From positions 1 to 37,446 of the IMG/VR virus record IMGVR_UViG_3300023174_000014: 37,446 bases of DNA; one strand, 5' to 3'. Positions 30,108-37,446 of this stretch are shown here, piece by piece. The notes under the pieces are model-generated. The model saw nothing but the letters and a program-made list of their open reading frames with translations. It was not told where the DNA came from and made no database searches. The translations under genes were made by a program, and so were the position numbers. This DNA is from a virus. Numbering within the stretch: position 1 is the stretch's first letter; the number at the start of each line of letters is the position of its first letter.

Positions 30108-30782
30108 TCAATCCATACTAACTAGCCCTTCAAAGCTGAAAATGTTGTCTGTTTCCCACTCGTTTTTCTGTGGGAAAAAGCCAGTTTGTTTGTCTCTCCT
30201 AGTTGCCGAAGCAAGGATGATTGGGGTGCTATTGATTGCCCAAAAGTCCGTAGCCCCTCGAATCGCCTTTGCCATCTGCTCAACCGATGGGGCGGTGTAG
30301 GTGTTTAATCCTTGAATCTTAATGTCGGCGGGGCATAGCACATAGAAGTTATCTTTACCCATAGTTTGCCTAGCCCTAACAATTAACTCTAGTGGGTTTC
30401 GATAGTAGCCTTGGGATAAGCCAAATGGGGCAACTAGATTGTAGGTTTCTGGAAGTCCCTCGGCTGGTTCATCGTCCAGCTTGTCTAGGACAATGTTGGT
30501 CTTGTCTGCATCCTTAATCTCTGGATGGCTATACACAAAGTCAGTCCAGCTTCTCTTGCTTTTCCTATAAGCCTCATACTGGTTTGGCCAAACCTCTAAA
30601 TCAATTATATCTCCCTGCCTATGTCCAGCCTTCACATAGCTAGTCAGTTCAAAAACATCGTTATATTGAGCAAAGCAATCAAAGAAAACTTCGTGGCCTT
30701 GGTCGGCTAGATGCTTGGCGGCGGGTAGACAACGAAGCACATCGCCCAACCTCTGCGAGTATTTGATGGTTTTAACACTCAT
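30108..30782 (-). CDS. Glycosyltransferase, GT9-like (GT-B fold)
   Basis: From the ATG at 30782 the protein has 224 residues. The start SVKTIKYSQRLGDVLRCLPA resembles heptosyltransferase-type enzymes, followed by LADQGHEVFF. The nucleotide-sugar side is suggested by YNLVAPFGLSQGYYRNP and a C-terminal WAINSTPIILASAT. It probably moves a sugar from a nucleotide donor to a phage or host acceptor. It is the last gene of the sugar/methyl-transfer island. Confidence 0.65.
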   Translation of the reverse strand: MSVKTIKYSQRLGDVLRCLPAAKHLADQGHEVFFDCFAQYNDVFELTSYVKAGHRQGDIIDLEVWPNQYEAYRKSKRSWTDFVYSHPEIKDADKTNIVLDKLDDEPAEGLPETYNLVAPFGLSQGYYRNPLELIVRARQTMGKDNFYVLCPADIKIQGLNTYTAPSVEQMAKAIRGATDFWAINSTPIILASATRRDKQTGFFPQKNEWETDNIFSFEGLVSMD

Positions 30783-31539
30783 CAGCAACGCTCTTGTCCG
30801 TTATGAATGGCAAGTAATCCCTTAATCTAACTGGGCTAGATGTTTGTTGTAGCTTTTCCCATCCTTCGACTAGCCCTTTATAGCCATAGAAATCTTCCTT
30901 GAATTGGGCTTGCTCCTTGGTTGCGTAGGCAAAATGGTCAAAGGTTAGTCCCCAAGTTTCAGTCACTCCCCTCGGAATCATCATTGACTGCACATTAAGT
31001 TTGGGTGGTTCATGACTTGTAAAGTGAACATCCTTGCCCCACTTCCAAGCCCTAAACCATTCGTACCAATGCATAGCAAATCCTTCCCTAGTCACTACTT
31101 TTTTATTCTGCCCCACATAATAGTTACAATGAAACTGCATAGCCCGCCCATCCTCGCATCCTTTGAGATGCCCAAAAATTGCCTCTAGTTGGTCGGCTTT
31201 CCACATCTCATCCGAATCAATCTGCATCACCACGCCATCCTCAACTCCCTGCAAAGCCTCGTTAATCATCGCCAGCTTCCCGGGGAAGGGCTTGGCCTGC
31301 CAACAGACTGAAACATTCTTGTCCCTAATGCTCTCAAGATATTCGTGCGTTCCGTCTGCGCTTATAAAGTCCTTGTGATACTTGTCTGGAACTTGCTTGC
31401 ACCAGCGGGTGCATCCAAGAGGCTCGGCCACTCCCTCGACAATCCTCCATTGCCAAGGAATCTTGAGCTTCTGAAATTCTGCCAGATGCCTCTGGATGTA
31501 GGGCATCCCATTGAGGACGATGGTAAAGATGGTCAGCAT
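30772..31539 (-). CDS. Glycosyltransferase, GT-A type
   Basis: This 255-residue enzyme starts LTIFTIVLNGMPYI, typical of GT2-like proteins. IDSDEMW near residue 108 supplies the DxD metal site. The rest contains several Trp-rich acceptor-side segments (HWYEWFRAWKWGKD). It overlaps the methyltransferase before it and the GT9-like gene after it, so the three are probably made together. Confidence 0.75.
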   Translation of the reverse strand: MLTIFTIVLNGMPYIQRHLAEFQKLKIPWQWRIVEGVAEPLGCTRWCKQVPDKYHKDFISADGTHEYLESIRDKNVSVCWQAKPFPGKLAMINEALQGVEDGVVMQIDSDEMWKADQLEAIFGHLKGCEDGRAMQFHCNYYVGQNKKVVTREGFAMHWYEWFRAWKWGKDVHFTSHEPPKLNVQSMMIPRGVTETWGLTFDHFAYATKEQAQFKEDFYGYKGLVEGWEKLQQTSSPVRLRDYLPFITDKSVADEC

Positions 31540-32045
31540 TTCAATCGCCCATAGATAACGCTAATCTCTGGACAGAAAGAAACCGAGTCGTGCCGGTAGC
31601 ACTCAAATCCAATCGAATCAAACCAAGCCATGAACTCCTTTAGCCAAGTGTCTGAATAGTGTAGCTCAATAGCAATCTCTTTTAGATTGTGAACATTCTC
31701 AATTTGCAGAAGTTGAGTCTCGTCTCCTTCGATGTCGCACTTAATGTGAGTGATGGAGTTTTCTGTTATCCAAGTGTTCATTTGAGGTGCGGAGTCTGCC
31801 TTTTCGCACAAGAACTTTCCTTGTGGGTATTGTTGAGAAAGGGTTTGAATGTCTCCTTGGTTTATGTCCACCCCCATATAGAACTCTGGTTTTTGAGATA
31901 GAAAATACTTGGTCGTTCCGTTGGCCTCTTGCCTTTCTGATTCCGTCCAGAACGCACACCCTAAGTCAAGCAACCTACCGCCAGCTACATTAAGATGTTC
32001 CCAATGAATTTCGGGTGATTCCGATGTGATGATTCCCTTGGTCAT
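31533..32045 (-). CDS. SAM-dependent methyltransferase, FkbM-like
   Basis: This 170-residue enzyme has the SAM site GRLLDLGCAFW at about 23-33, then FYMGVDINQGD and the FkbM-like segment IKCDIEGDETQLL. FkbM-type enzymes often methylate sugars or small molecules. Its place between glycosyltransferases suggests methylation of an attached sugar. The start shares ATGA with the gene before it. Confidence 0.75.
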   Translation of the reverse strand: MTKGIITSESPEIHWEHLNVAGGRLLDLGCAFWTESERQEANGTTKYFLSQKPEFYMGVDINQGDIQTLSQQYPQGKFLCEKADSAPQMNTWITENSITHIKCDIEGDETQLLQIENVHNLKEIAIELHYSDTWLKEFMAWFDSIGFECYRHDSVSFCPEISVIYGRLKC

Positions 32046-32650
32046 AGCTCAAAGATGGCCGCACCATTACGCACCGACCAATCCTCCCAGAGCAGTTCGG
32101 CAAATCCCTTGAGCTTATTATAGTTCGCCAAGTTCTTAATGTCGTTCACATCATCCAATGCGATGATTGCCTTCTCCGCTAGGAAGGGGCGGACGCAGCG
32201 CAACTCTGCCTCACCAGAAAAGGGAGAACCATCAATCAGAACAAAGTTAAAATCCACATTATGCTCAAAGTGAATGTCCTCGATGGCGTTGGTCGAATAA
32301 GGAAAGGCAGTCTCTAGGCAGACATTGTGCCAGCCCAGAACTGTTTCGAGCGGGTATTGGTTGAGATTTGTTTTGATGGTTCGATAAAATTCCTCGATAT
32401 CATTCTTGTTCATCCAGAGTTTTGATAGGGTTGCCGTGCCGTTGATGGCCACACCCCCCCTTGAAGATAGGTTCATCGAATGACGGCCTATGCGGTCTGG
32501 GTGGTTCTCAATGCTGAATAGTTTTTTGGTTCTGATACATTGAGTCGAGCCGTCCCCAGTTCCTCCCCCGATCTCTAGCCCAACCTCAAGCCCCTCGCTA
32601 TATTTTGCAAGGGCTTGTCCGAAGGGGTCGTGGATGCTTATTTCTTGCAC
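32042..32650 (-). CDS. Class I SAM-dependent methyltransferase-like protein
   Basis: The likely start is the GTG at 32650 (202 residues), overlapping the previous gene by 13 nt; a GTG at 32731 would be much deeper in that gene. The SAM site is VGLEIGGGTGDGSTQ, followed by LFSIENHPDR. FVLIDGSPFSG and AIIALDDVND resemble the later strands of Methyltransf_24-type enzymes. It forms a pair with the FkbM-like gene. Confidence 0.7.
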   Translation of the reverse strand: MQEISIHDPFGQALAKYSEGLEVGLEIGGGTGDGSTQCIRTKKLFSIENHPDRIGRHSMNLSSRGGVAINGTATLSKLWMNKNDIEEFYRTIKTNLNQYPLETVLGWHNVCLETAFPYSTNAIEDIHFEHNVDFNFVLIDGSPFSGEAELRCVRPFLAEKAIIALDDVNDIKNLANYNKLKGFAELLWEDWSVRNGAAIFEL

Positions 32651-32892
32651 TTTGCGTATCCGGTAAGAGCTTTTACAATCACATATTGAATGACTGCTTC
32701 CTTGTCGTGCTTTAACGCAATCATCCCGCACTCATACAAATCTTTCTCTGCTTTTTCGTCATAGGTGATATTAACCTTCACATACTTGGTGGGGTCAGGG
32801 CGAGACTTGCCGAATCTAATCATACCAAGCCCCTTCGTATCCTCCCCCTTTTTTGATTTCCTACATCCAATTATTTGCTTTGCGTTTTTCAT
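32638..32892 (-). CDS. Small hypothetical protein in the sugar-transfer island
   Basis: This 84-residue basic protein has a Lys-rich start (CRKSKKGEDTKG) and a central KYVKVNITYDEKAEKDLYEC. It overlaps the large glycosyltransferase gene by 32 nt and the methyltransferase gene by 13 nt. The family is not known. The overlaps support a real gene. Confidence 0.6.
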   Translation of the reverse strand: MKNAKQIIGCRKSKKGEDTKGLGMIRFGKSRPDPTKYVKVNITYDEKAEKDLYECGMIALKHDKEAVIQYVIVKALTGYAKCKK

Positions 32893-34513
32893 AGATCGCT
32901 TTTCCTTTCTCGTAGAACTCCGGCTTGTTGTGGTTTTTTAATTGCTCGTCTGGTTGGCCGCCATTAAACATAGGGTTATCGTGCTTGAATTGGATATGTC
33001 TAGCCTCAACCACCACTTGTTCTTCGTAGGCTCTGTCTGTATGCTCGTTATCCGAATAGATGCCATCCGACTCTTGGTAGTCGGGGTGGAATAGATGCCC
33101 TTGCTTCTTTAGCCTAGATTGCGTCAGAATCGCCATACAAAGCAGTTTATCTGTGCGGAGGCCATCTGATACTGCCAACACTTTCTCTGCGTTTGTATCG
33201 CCGATAGCGTGCGAAATTAGGGCATCCCAATGGCGGGGGGGCGTCCAATCGTCGCTCATTTGAATGATAATGTTCCCCTTCGCTATTTTAGCCCCTGCGT
33301 TCCAAGCGTTAATCATCCCACCCGGATTGCACCTAATGGCTTGGTGGGGGGTGTAGTCGATTGGGTCATTGTGATCGACCATAAACAACCACTCAATTTC
33401 TAGGGGCTTCTCGGCTAAAGAAAGCCACATCCATCGCCTCTGCCAAGCTACTTGCGGTCTGCCCCTTGTGGCGTGAACAATGCTGATCTTGGGGGCTGGT
33501 CGCATCTTCCTAATCTTTTCAGCTTCGCCAGTCTCGCCTACGCACACCGAGGCCGTCTCGTATAAGTCCATCGCTTGCCAGTTATAGATTGCCTCGACAA
33601 GATTCCAATAGTGGGCTTTTGGCCTATGCAAAGTCATACAAGTCCTCGACGCACCATAAGCCTTTACCCAGTTTCCCTTTCCAGACCAATGATTTGCTAT
33701 GTAGAAATAAGCCTCTCGCCTATCGGGTTGTAGTGCTACGGCTTGACCAAGATAAGAAAGCCTCTCGTTTTCTGGTGCAACTCTCCCCAAGTTGCAAAGC
33801 ACATCGTAGCGAAGCGTGTCCTCTAGTTCCGGAAAGGCTAACGCCCGCATACTCGAATCAATGCACTTTTCAATCTGCCCAGACAGAAAATACTCTTGGG
33901 CTTGGTAGTAAAGGGAGTTGGCGGCTGGGGCAAGCGTGTCGGCCAAGATGTTTAAGTTTCTCTCTGCACTCCTTGGCTTGTATCCGTGAGGCTTGTGAAT
34001 ACGGAAAATCTTATCTACCCCAATCGTTTTGTTTGGCTCTTTGCAAACCAGCATTTCGTGAACCCGGTTCTTCCAGCTACAAGTTCCTTTCTTTGAGATT
34101 TCTTCTCGAAGGGGAATAAGGCCAGCGTTGTCCACATTGTATTTTAACGCCACTAGGTGAGCGTCTTTTTGAATAGCAAGGTCAATAGCCTCCTCGACAA
34201 CCTTCGCCCCGTCCTCGGCCATTACATCGTCAGCGTCTACCCATAAACACCATTCGTTTGAGCAAGCCTCAAGAGCCGTGTTCCTAGCAGTTGCAAAATC
34301 GTCTATATGCTCCCAATCAGTTCTTTTATTCTGGTAGTGAACGATCTTCGCTCCAAGCCCACTCGCAATCTCCTCGGTCTTGTCGGGCGTAGCTGACCCC
34401 CTAGAAATACATACAACCATTTCTTTTGCGATTGGGGCAAACGACTTGAGGCAACGCTCAATGTATTCTTCTTCATTACCAGCTATGAGATAGACTGAAA
34501 TAGGATATTTCAT
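32861..34513 (-). CDS. Two-domain glycosyltransferase with TPR-like middle
   Basis: This 550-residue protein joins two catalytic-looking domains. The first (1 to about 190) is GT2-like, starting PISVYLIAGNEEEYIERCL and containing LWVDADDVM with the DxD site. The middle (about 190-330) has helical TPR-like repeats (YYQAQEYFLSGQIEKCI). The last domain starts KISIVHATRGRPQ and contains GNIIIQMSDDWTPP, again GT-A-like. It may add two different sugars. It opens the island, just after the tagged virion proteins. Confidence 0.8.
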   Translation of the reverse strand: MKYPISVYLIAGNEEEYIERCLKSFAPIAKEMVVCISRGSATPDKTEEIASGLGAKIVHYQNKRTDWEHIDDFATARNTALEACSNEWCLWVDADDVMAEDGAKVVEEAIDLAIQKDAHLVALKYNVDNAGLIPLREEISKKGTCSWKNRVHEMLVCKEPNKTIGVDKIFRIHKPHGYKPRSAERNLNILADTLAPAANSLYYQAQEYFLSGQIEKCIDSSMRALAFPELEDTLRYDVLCNLGRVAPENERLSYLGQAVALQPDRREAYFYIANHWSGKGNWVKAYGASRTCMTLHRPKAHYWNLVEAIYNWQAMDLYETASVCVGETGEAEKIRKMRPAPKISIVHATRGRPQVAWQRRWMWLSLAEKPLEIEWLFMVDHNDPIDYTPHQAIRCNPGGMINAWNAGAKIAKGNIIIQMSDDWTPPRHWDALISHAIGDTNAEKVLAVSDGLRTDKLLCMAILTQSRLKKQGHLFHPDYQESDGIYSDNEHTDRAYEEQVVVEARHIQFKHDNPMFNGGQPDEQLKNHNKPEFYEKGKAIYEKRKANNWM

Positions 34514-34568
34514 TTTGATAGGATTTCTAATTGCTAGAGGATGTCAATTTATTCGTTTTAGTTATTCA

Positions 34569-35075
34569 TCAAGAGGCAGTGATGGTGATGGATGGAGACC
34601 AGCCGGAGGTGGGTATTATTGTTGCGTCTGTTGATGAATTAAGTGAATATCTATCATAAATAAATTGAGATGCATCTGCGTCTCCATAAACTACCCCAGC
34701 CTTCCAAGTTGTGTCAGAATCTAATGGTGTTAATCCTGTAGCAGTAAAAGTTGTATTTGGTGGAATAAGTATATGTCCGTATGGCACAAAAACATAAGGT
34801 GGATTTCCTGTTCCGCTTGAATCTGTAAATCCAGCCTCCTTCAAATAAACCAAACCAGTAGCAAGAAGCAATTTATCGCTCGAAAGTATGCCAGCAACTC
34901 TAGTTCCAATAGTTGTAACTTTTGTATATGTGCCGTCTGGAACTTGTAAATTACTTCCAGATATATTAACTGCGTTTGTGGTGGCTACAACAATCCCGCT
35001 AGGTGCGGCTCCGCCAGAAGCAACAAGGGGTGTCCTGCTACCGCTTAATGACATTCCATATCCGTAATGTGGCAT
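34569..35075 (-). CDS. Tagged virion protein, paralogue 1
   Basis: This 168-residue protein begins with the segment YGYGMSLSGSRT, then ASGGAAPSGI, shared with the next gene upstream. The rest is beta-rich and different. Proteins with this N-terminal tag probably use it to attach to a common virion site and display different outer parts. It lies after the capsid genes, so a head fibre or decoration role is likely. Confidence 0.65.
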   Translation of the reverse strand: MPHYGYGMSLSGSRTPLVASGGAAPSGIVVATTNAVNISGSNLQVPDGTYTKVTTIGTRVAGILSSDKLLLATGLVYLKEAGFTDSSGTGNPPYVFVPYGHILIPPNTTFTATGLTPLDSDTTWKAGVVYGDADASQFIYDRYSLNSSTDATIIPTSGWSPSITITAS

Positions 35076-35105
35076 ATAATAATTAAGCGGCGGTGATGGT
35101 GTTCA

Positions 35106-35504
35106 TTACGGAGTTGTGCTGATTACGAGTGTGCCTGTTACGGTTAAATCATTCTGCGAATTAACCCATCCAGTTGTCGGAAGTGATGTTGGCAATGCAG
35201 TATTTGTTGCTACTAAAGCAGCTTCGGGACTGCTTTCACCATTTGCAAAAGTTCTAAAACCCCACCCTCCTCCATTATATGTTACAAATCCAACATTGTA
35301 TACATCCTGCCAATATCCGGGTGTAAACAAGGTATATGGACTATACAAAACCCCACCAGAGAAATAGCCTCCATCCGCAAAAGTTAATCCAGAAACATAT
35401 ATTGTTGGTGCAGTAAGTGAAATCCCGCTGGGCGCGGCTCCTCCAGAAGCAACAATAGCTGTTCTACTACCGCTTACGGACATTCCGTAGCCGTACCGAG
35501 CCAT
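35106..35504 (-). CDS. Tagged virion protein, paralogue 2
   Basis: This 132-residue protein shares the tag YGYGMSVSGSRT and ASGGAAPSGI with its neighbour. The remainder is rich in Gly, Tyr, Thr and Phe and is beta-like. The DNA of the tag is also similar between the two genes, so the duplication may be recent or under exchange. GGAGA precedes the ATG. Confidence 0.65.
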   Translation of the reverse strand: MARYGYGMSVSGSRTAIVASGGAAPSGISLTAPTIYVSGLTFADGGYFSGGVLYSPYTLFTPGYWQDVYNVGFVTYNGGGWGFRTFANGESSPEAALVATNTALPTSLPTTGWVNSQNDLTVTGTLVISTTP

Positions 35505-35505
35505 A

Positions 35506-35796
35506 TTAGTCTCCGATTGCTAGGACTACGCCAGAATGGATACGGAAATTAGAAACATCCCCAGCGATATATGCGCCAGCAGGGATTGTGGTTGCACTTG
35601 CCAAGGTTGTATTTGCAATCGCACTCATTCCAGTAATAGTAGATGTGATTGAGTAGAACTTTGTTTCTGTAATGGCTACTAGGCCAGCGAACACGCCAGT
35701 AACAGAACTTGCGGTTGTGGTGACATACTGCGTGCCGGGTCTAGCGGCGTGGGAAATCTGGTCGTAATAAGGCTCGGAATTAGAAAGGTCGGACAT
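35506..35796 (-). CDS. Small beta-rich virion protein
   Basis: This 96-residue protein is the first gene after the capsid terminator. It is rich in Thr, Ser and Ala (for example FYSITSTITGMSAIANTTL) and ends GVVLAIGD. The pattern resembles small phage structural proteins near capsid genes, but no function is known. AGGACAATAAAACT precedes the ATG. Confidence 0.65.
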   Translation of the reverse strand: MSDLSNSEPYYDQISHAARPGTQYVTTTASSVTGVFAGLVAITETKFYSITSTITGMSAIANTTLASATTIPAGAYIAGDVSNFRIHSGVVLAIGD

Positions 35797-35816
35797 AGTT
35801 TTATTGTCCTAATGTC

Positions 35817-35857
35817 AAAAAGAAAAAGGAGGAGCAAGGTTTCCCCTGCTCCCCCTT
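35817..35857 (-). terminator. Rho-independent terminator after the major capsid gene
   Basis: On the minus strand the stem GGAGCA...TGCTCC, extended by outer G-C pairs, is followed by TTTTTCTTTTT. It begins 27 nt after the capsid stop. It would end or reduce the capsid transcript before the accessory virion genes. Confidence 0.85.
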
Positions 35858-35883
35858 CTTCGGAGGAAACAACCAACCAATCT

Positions 35884-36846
35884 TTAGCTGTAAGTCGTGG
35901 TGATACGGACGGCGGCGTTCGCATCAATGACTTTCTCGGCTGTGTTCATGCGAACACGGAGAACATTGGAGCGACGAGCCTCGTCACGATAGCTCTCGGA
36001 GACGAAACCACCGGGAGCGTCATCAGACCAGACCAAGGTGCGTCCTAATCCACCAGCGGTGAACTGACCGCCAGCAACATTGGCAACAACGATCTTGGTA
36101 TCGGGAACAATGAACGAGCCAGAGTAGCTCTTGTTCTTGTTTGCTGTGTTGTAAGCCGCGCGGCCGATGTAGACATTATCCACACCAAACGCTTCTGCAA
36201 TCTGCTTTTCATCGAGCAAGCGACCACCAGTATTCGACACAACTCCGTAGAATTGATTTTGTAGGAGGGTGGTACGACGAACTCTCTCATATACATTGGC
36301 ACTCATTATGACGGCGTTTGCCGCATAGCCTAATTTATTAAGAGCCAATTTGCCAGCCGCAACGTCCGCAGGGGCGTTGATGGTTGCCAAGTTGCCTTCG
36401 ATGTAGGAAGCCGTAGGGCTAATGTCAGTCGTGGTGAAGGGAGTCGTTGTTGCCCAGAGCAAGTCAGCCACCCGCTTTTCGTGGGAGAGCTTAACTTGGC
36501 GGAGCAAGAACTTGGCAGTTTCGCTTTCCAGCGAAAAAAACCTGTTTGCATCCTGCTTGAAACTATCGTCAATTAGCTCTTCCAAGCCGGTTTCGATACA
36601 ATCGTAGGTATCACTTGTGAATTTCCGAACCGCACGAGCGTATTCAGAACCAGCAGTACGCTTGGCCGCATCAGCATTGAGGATGTCGGCATCGGCTGTC
36701 TGCACTTTGAGATACACGCCACTCTTTGCCGATACTGGCAAGAGAGGGAGAATGTCTGCACCGATCAAGCCGATCTCTGCGGGGGCTTCGATGAGGGCTT
36801 GGTTAATATCGGCACGAATGGTCGTGCCACCAGAAATAAAGCTCAT
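35884..36846 (-). CDS. Major capsid protein (lambda gpE-like position)
   Basis: This 320-residue protein lies directly after the decoration gene and before a strong terminator, as expected for a highly expressed capsid gene. It has the alpha/beta pattern of HK97-fold capsid proteins. The N-terminal arm is at 1-40, a helix-rich spine contains FFSLESETAKFLLRQVKLSH, and later comes LNKLGYAANAVIMSANVYER. No fused protease or scaffold is visible; these come from the gene upstream. Identity is supported by order and fold-like pattern. Confidence 0.85.
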   Translation of the reverse strand: MSFISGGTTIRADINQALIEAPAEIGLIGADILPLLPVSAKSGVYLKVQTADADILNADAAKRTAGSEYARAVRKFTSDTYDCIETGLEELIDDSFKQDANRFFSLESETAKFLLRQVKLSHEKRVADLLWATTTPFTTTDISPTASYIEGNLATINAPADVAAGKLALNKLGYAANAVIMSANVYERVRRTTLLQNQFYGVVSNTGGRLLDEKQIAEAFGVDNVYIGRAAYNTANKNKSYSGSFIVPDTKIVVANVAGGQFTAGGLGRTLVWSDDAPGGFVSESYRDEARRSNVLRVRMNTAEKVIDANAAVRITTTYS

Positions 36847-36883
36847 TTTATATTATTCTTTCTTTTGTTTATTGTTTCGTTGT

Positions 36884-37246
36884 TTAGAACATCGGAATTG
36901 CAAGTTCGATAACAGCCGATGAACTTGTGGCCGCTTCGAGTGCAACACCAGCCGTCACGAGGTTGGCGGCCAATGTGGTCACCAAACCAGTAGCGTCGAA
37001 TTTCAAAGTATCACCGACTGCCGCAACGCCGGAAACCGTTGCGAAAAAAGTTGGATGAAACAACTTAACTGCCACGAAACCACCAGCGGCAACATCTTCT
37101 TGAGTTACGCCGATAGCTTTGGTTGCACCAGTTACCGCAACATTAACGAAGCCAGCCGTGGTGGTGTCGGGCTGAACGAATCGGTACGCCGAGATGGCAG
37201 AAGCCGAGCCGAATGTGCGAAAATTACCATCAACTTGAGTAGACAT
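36884..37246 (-). CDS. Capsid decoration/cement protein (gpD-like position)
   Basis: This 120-residue beta-rich protein lies between the protease/scaffold and the major capsid gene, where lambda has D. AVTGATKAIGVTQEDVAAGG and GVAAVGDTLKFDATGLV resemble small capsid-cement proteins of the DUF2190 kind. It probably stabilises the head from outside. AAGGAT stands 8 nt before the ATG. Confidence 0.75.
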   Translation of the reverse strand: MSTQVDGNFRTFGSASAISAYRFVQPDTTTAGFVNVAVTGATKAIGVTQEDVAAGGFVAVKLFHPTFFATVSGVAAVGDTLKFDATGLVTTLAANLVTAGVALEAATSSSAVIELAIPMF

Positions 37247-37264
37247 TTTCTTTTATCCTTTTGT

Positions 37265-37446
37265 TTAGAGTTTGGTAATACCACGAGACAGAGCCTCGGA
37301 GTATTCTTTGGGGTTAGACAGCATCACGGCTTGCATAGCCTTGAGCTTTGAAGTTCCGTAATCGCTGTGGGCGGCCACGAGTGCTTCAAAAGTTTTAGGT
37401 TCAACCTTCGCTGGTGCTTCAACAACTGGCGAAGCCGAGATGGGCT
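37265..37446 (-). CDS. Prohead protease/scaffold, 3' part (same gene as 1-1084)
   Basis: This piece holds the C-terminal end of the protease/scaffold gene, with its TAA stop at 37265-37267. Its upstream 93 bases duplicate bases 1-93. The predicted tail is short, charged and probably helical, ending in GITKL. The decoration protein gene starts 19 nt further on, after the ribosome site AAGGAT. Confidence 0.85.
   Translation of the reverse strand, partial: PISASPVVEAPAKVEPKTFEALVAAHSDYGTSKLKAMQAVMLSNPKEYSEALSRGITKL
37354..37446. repeat. Right copy of 93-bp terminal direct repeat
   Basis: Exact copy of the first 93 bases. Removing one copy gives a 37,353-bp circle and restores one uninterrupted protease/scaffold gene. 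Confidence 0.97.

Noticed and set aside
33589-34119. Plus-strand frame of 176 codons
   Set aside because: It is antisense to the two-domain glycosyltransferase, whose protein sequence is clearly meaningful. No other gene in the genome is on the plus strand.
1-37446. tRNA genes, CRISPR arrays, insertion sequences, integrase or att sites
   Set aside because: I looked for these on both strands and saw no cloverleaf, no regularly spaced palindromic repeats with unique spacers, no transposase or integrase motifs. The repeat array at 9520-9746 has only three direct copies and no conserved-length unique spacers typical of CRISPR.

Overview
This window is one complete unit of a tailed double-stranded DNA phage (Caudoviricetes), most likely a siphovirus from an uncultured, probably aquatic source. 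The first 93 bases are repeated exactly as the last 93 bases, so the contig closes into a circle of 37,353 bp. The closing point lies inside the head protease gene. Every gene I can support is on the minus strand, so biological order runs from high to low coordinates. Genes are tightly packed, and many stop/start pairs share ATGA or GTGA. No tRNA, CRISPR, insertion sequence, integrase or clear lysogeny repressor was seen. Lipoprotein signals next to the endolysin suggest a Gram-negative host; the host itself cannot be named from the sequence.

Layout in transcription order. (1) About 17.3-10.2 kb: early and replication genes. These include HTH proteins, a minimal ligase-like nucleotidyltransferase, a PD-(D/E)XK-type nuclease, a recombination-type protein with an ExoX-like tail, and a probable replication initiator carrying an iteron array beside an AT-rich tract (candidate origin, 12,961-13,069). 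(2) 9.8-4.4 kb: a repeat array, a ParB-like protein and the packaging module. The packaging module holds the small terminase, a 24-residue membrane peptide, two paralogous PP-loop (PAPS-reductase-like) enzymes flanking an HNH nuclease, the large terminase and a gpW-like protein. (3) 4.4-0 kb and 37.4-35.8 kb: the head module in the order of lambda W-B-C/Nu3-D-E: portal (fused to a C-terminal zincin), a Cys-rich protein, protease with a probable nested scaffold, decoration protein and major capsid protein. A strong terminator follows. (4) 35.8-30.1 kb: small virion-type proteins, two with the same N-terminal tag, then a glycosyltransferase/methyltransferase island. (5) 30.1-19.7 kb: tail genes, with a lambda G/GT-type programmed -1 frameshift at GGGAAAC, a short tape measure, and adhesin-like proteins. 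An XhlA-like/lipoprotein group of small genes sits among them. (6) 19.7-17.3 kb: lysis genes (holin-like, small membrane protein, overlapping lipoprotein, M15 endolysin), a MazG-like protein, a metallophosphoesterase and an HTH protein.

The best candidates for new biology are the portal-zincin fusion, the double PP-loop/HNH/micro-peptide block inside the terminase operon, the helically phased iterons in the initiator gene, the TTGCGTAAGT repeat array upstream of the packaging genes, and the sugar/methyl-transfer island in the virion operon. Function calls rest on motifs read by eye and on gene order; no database search was run.
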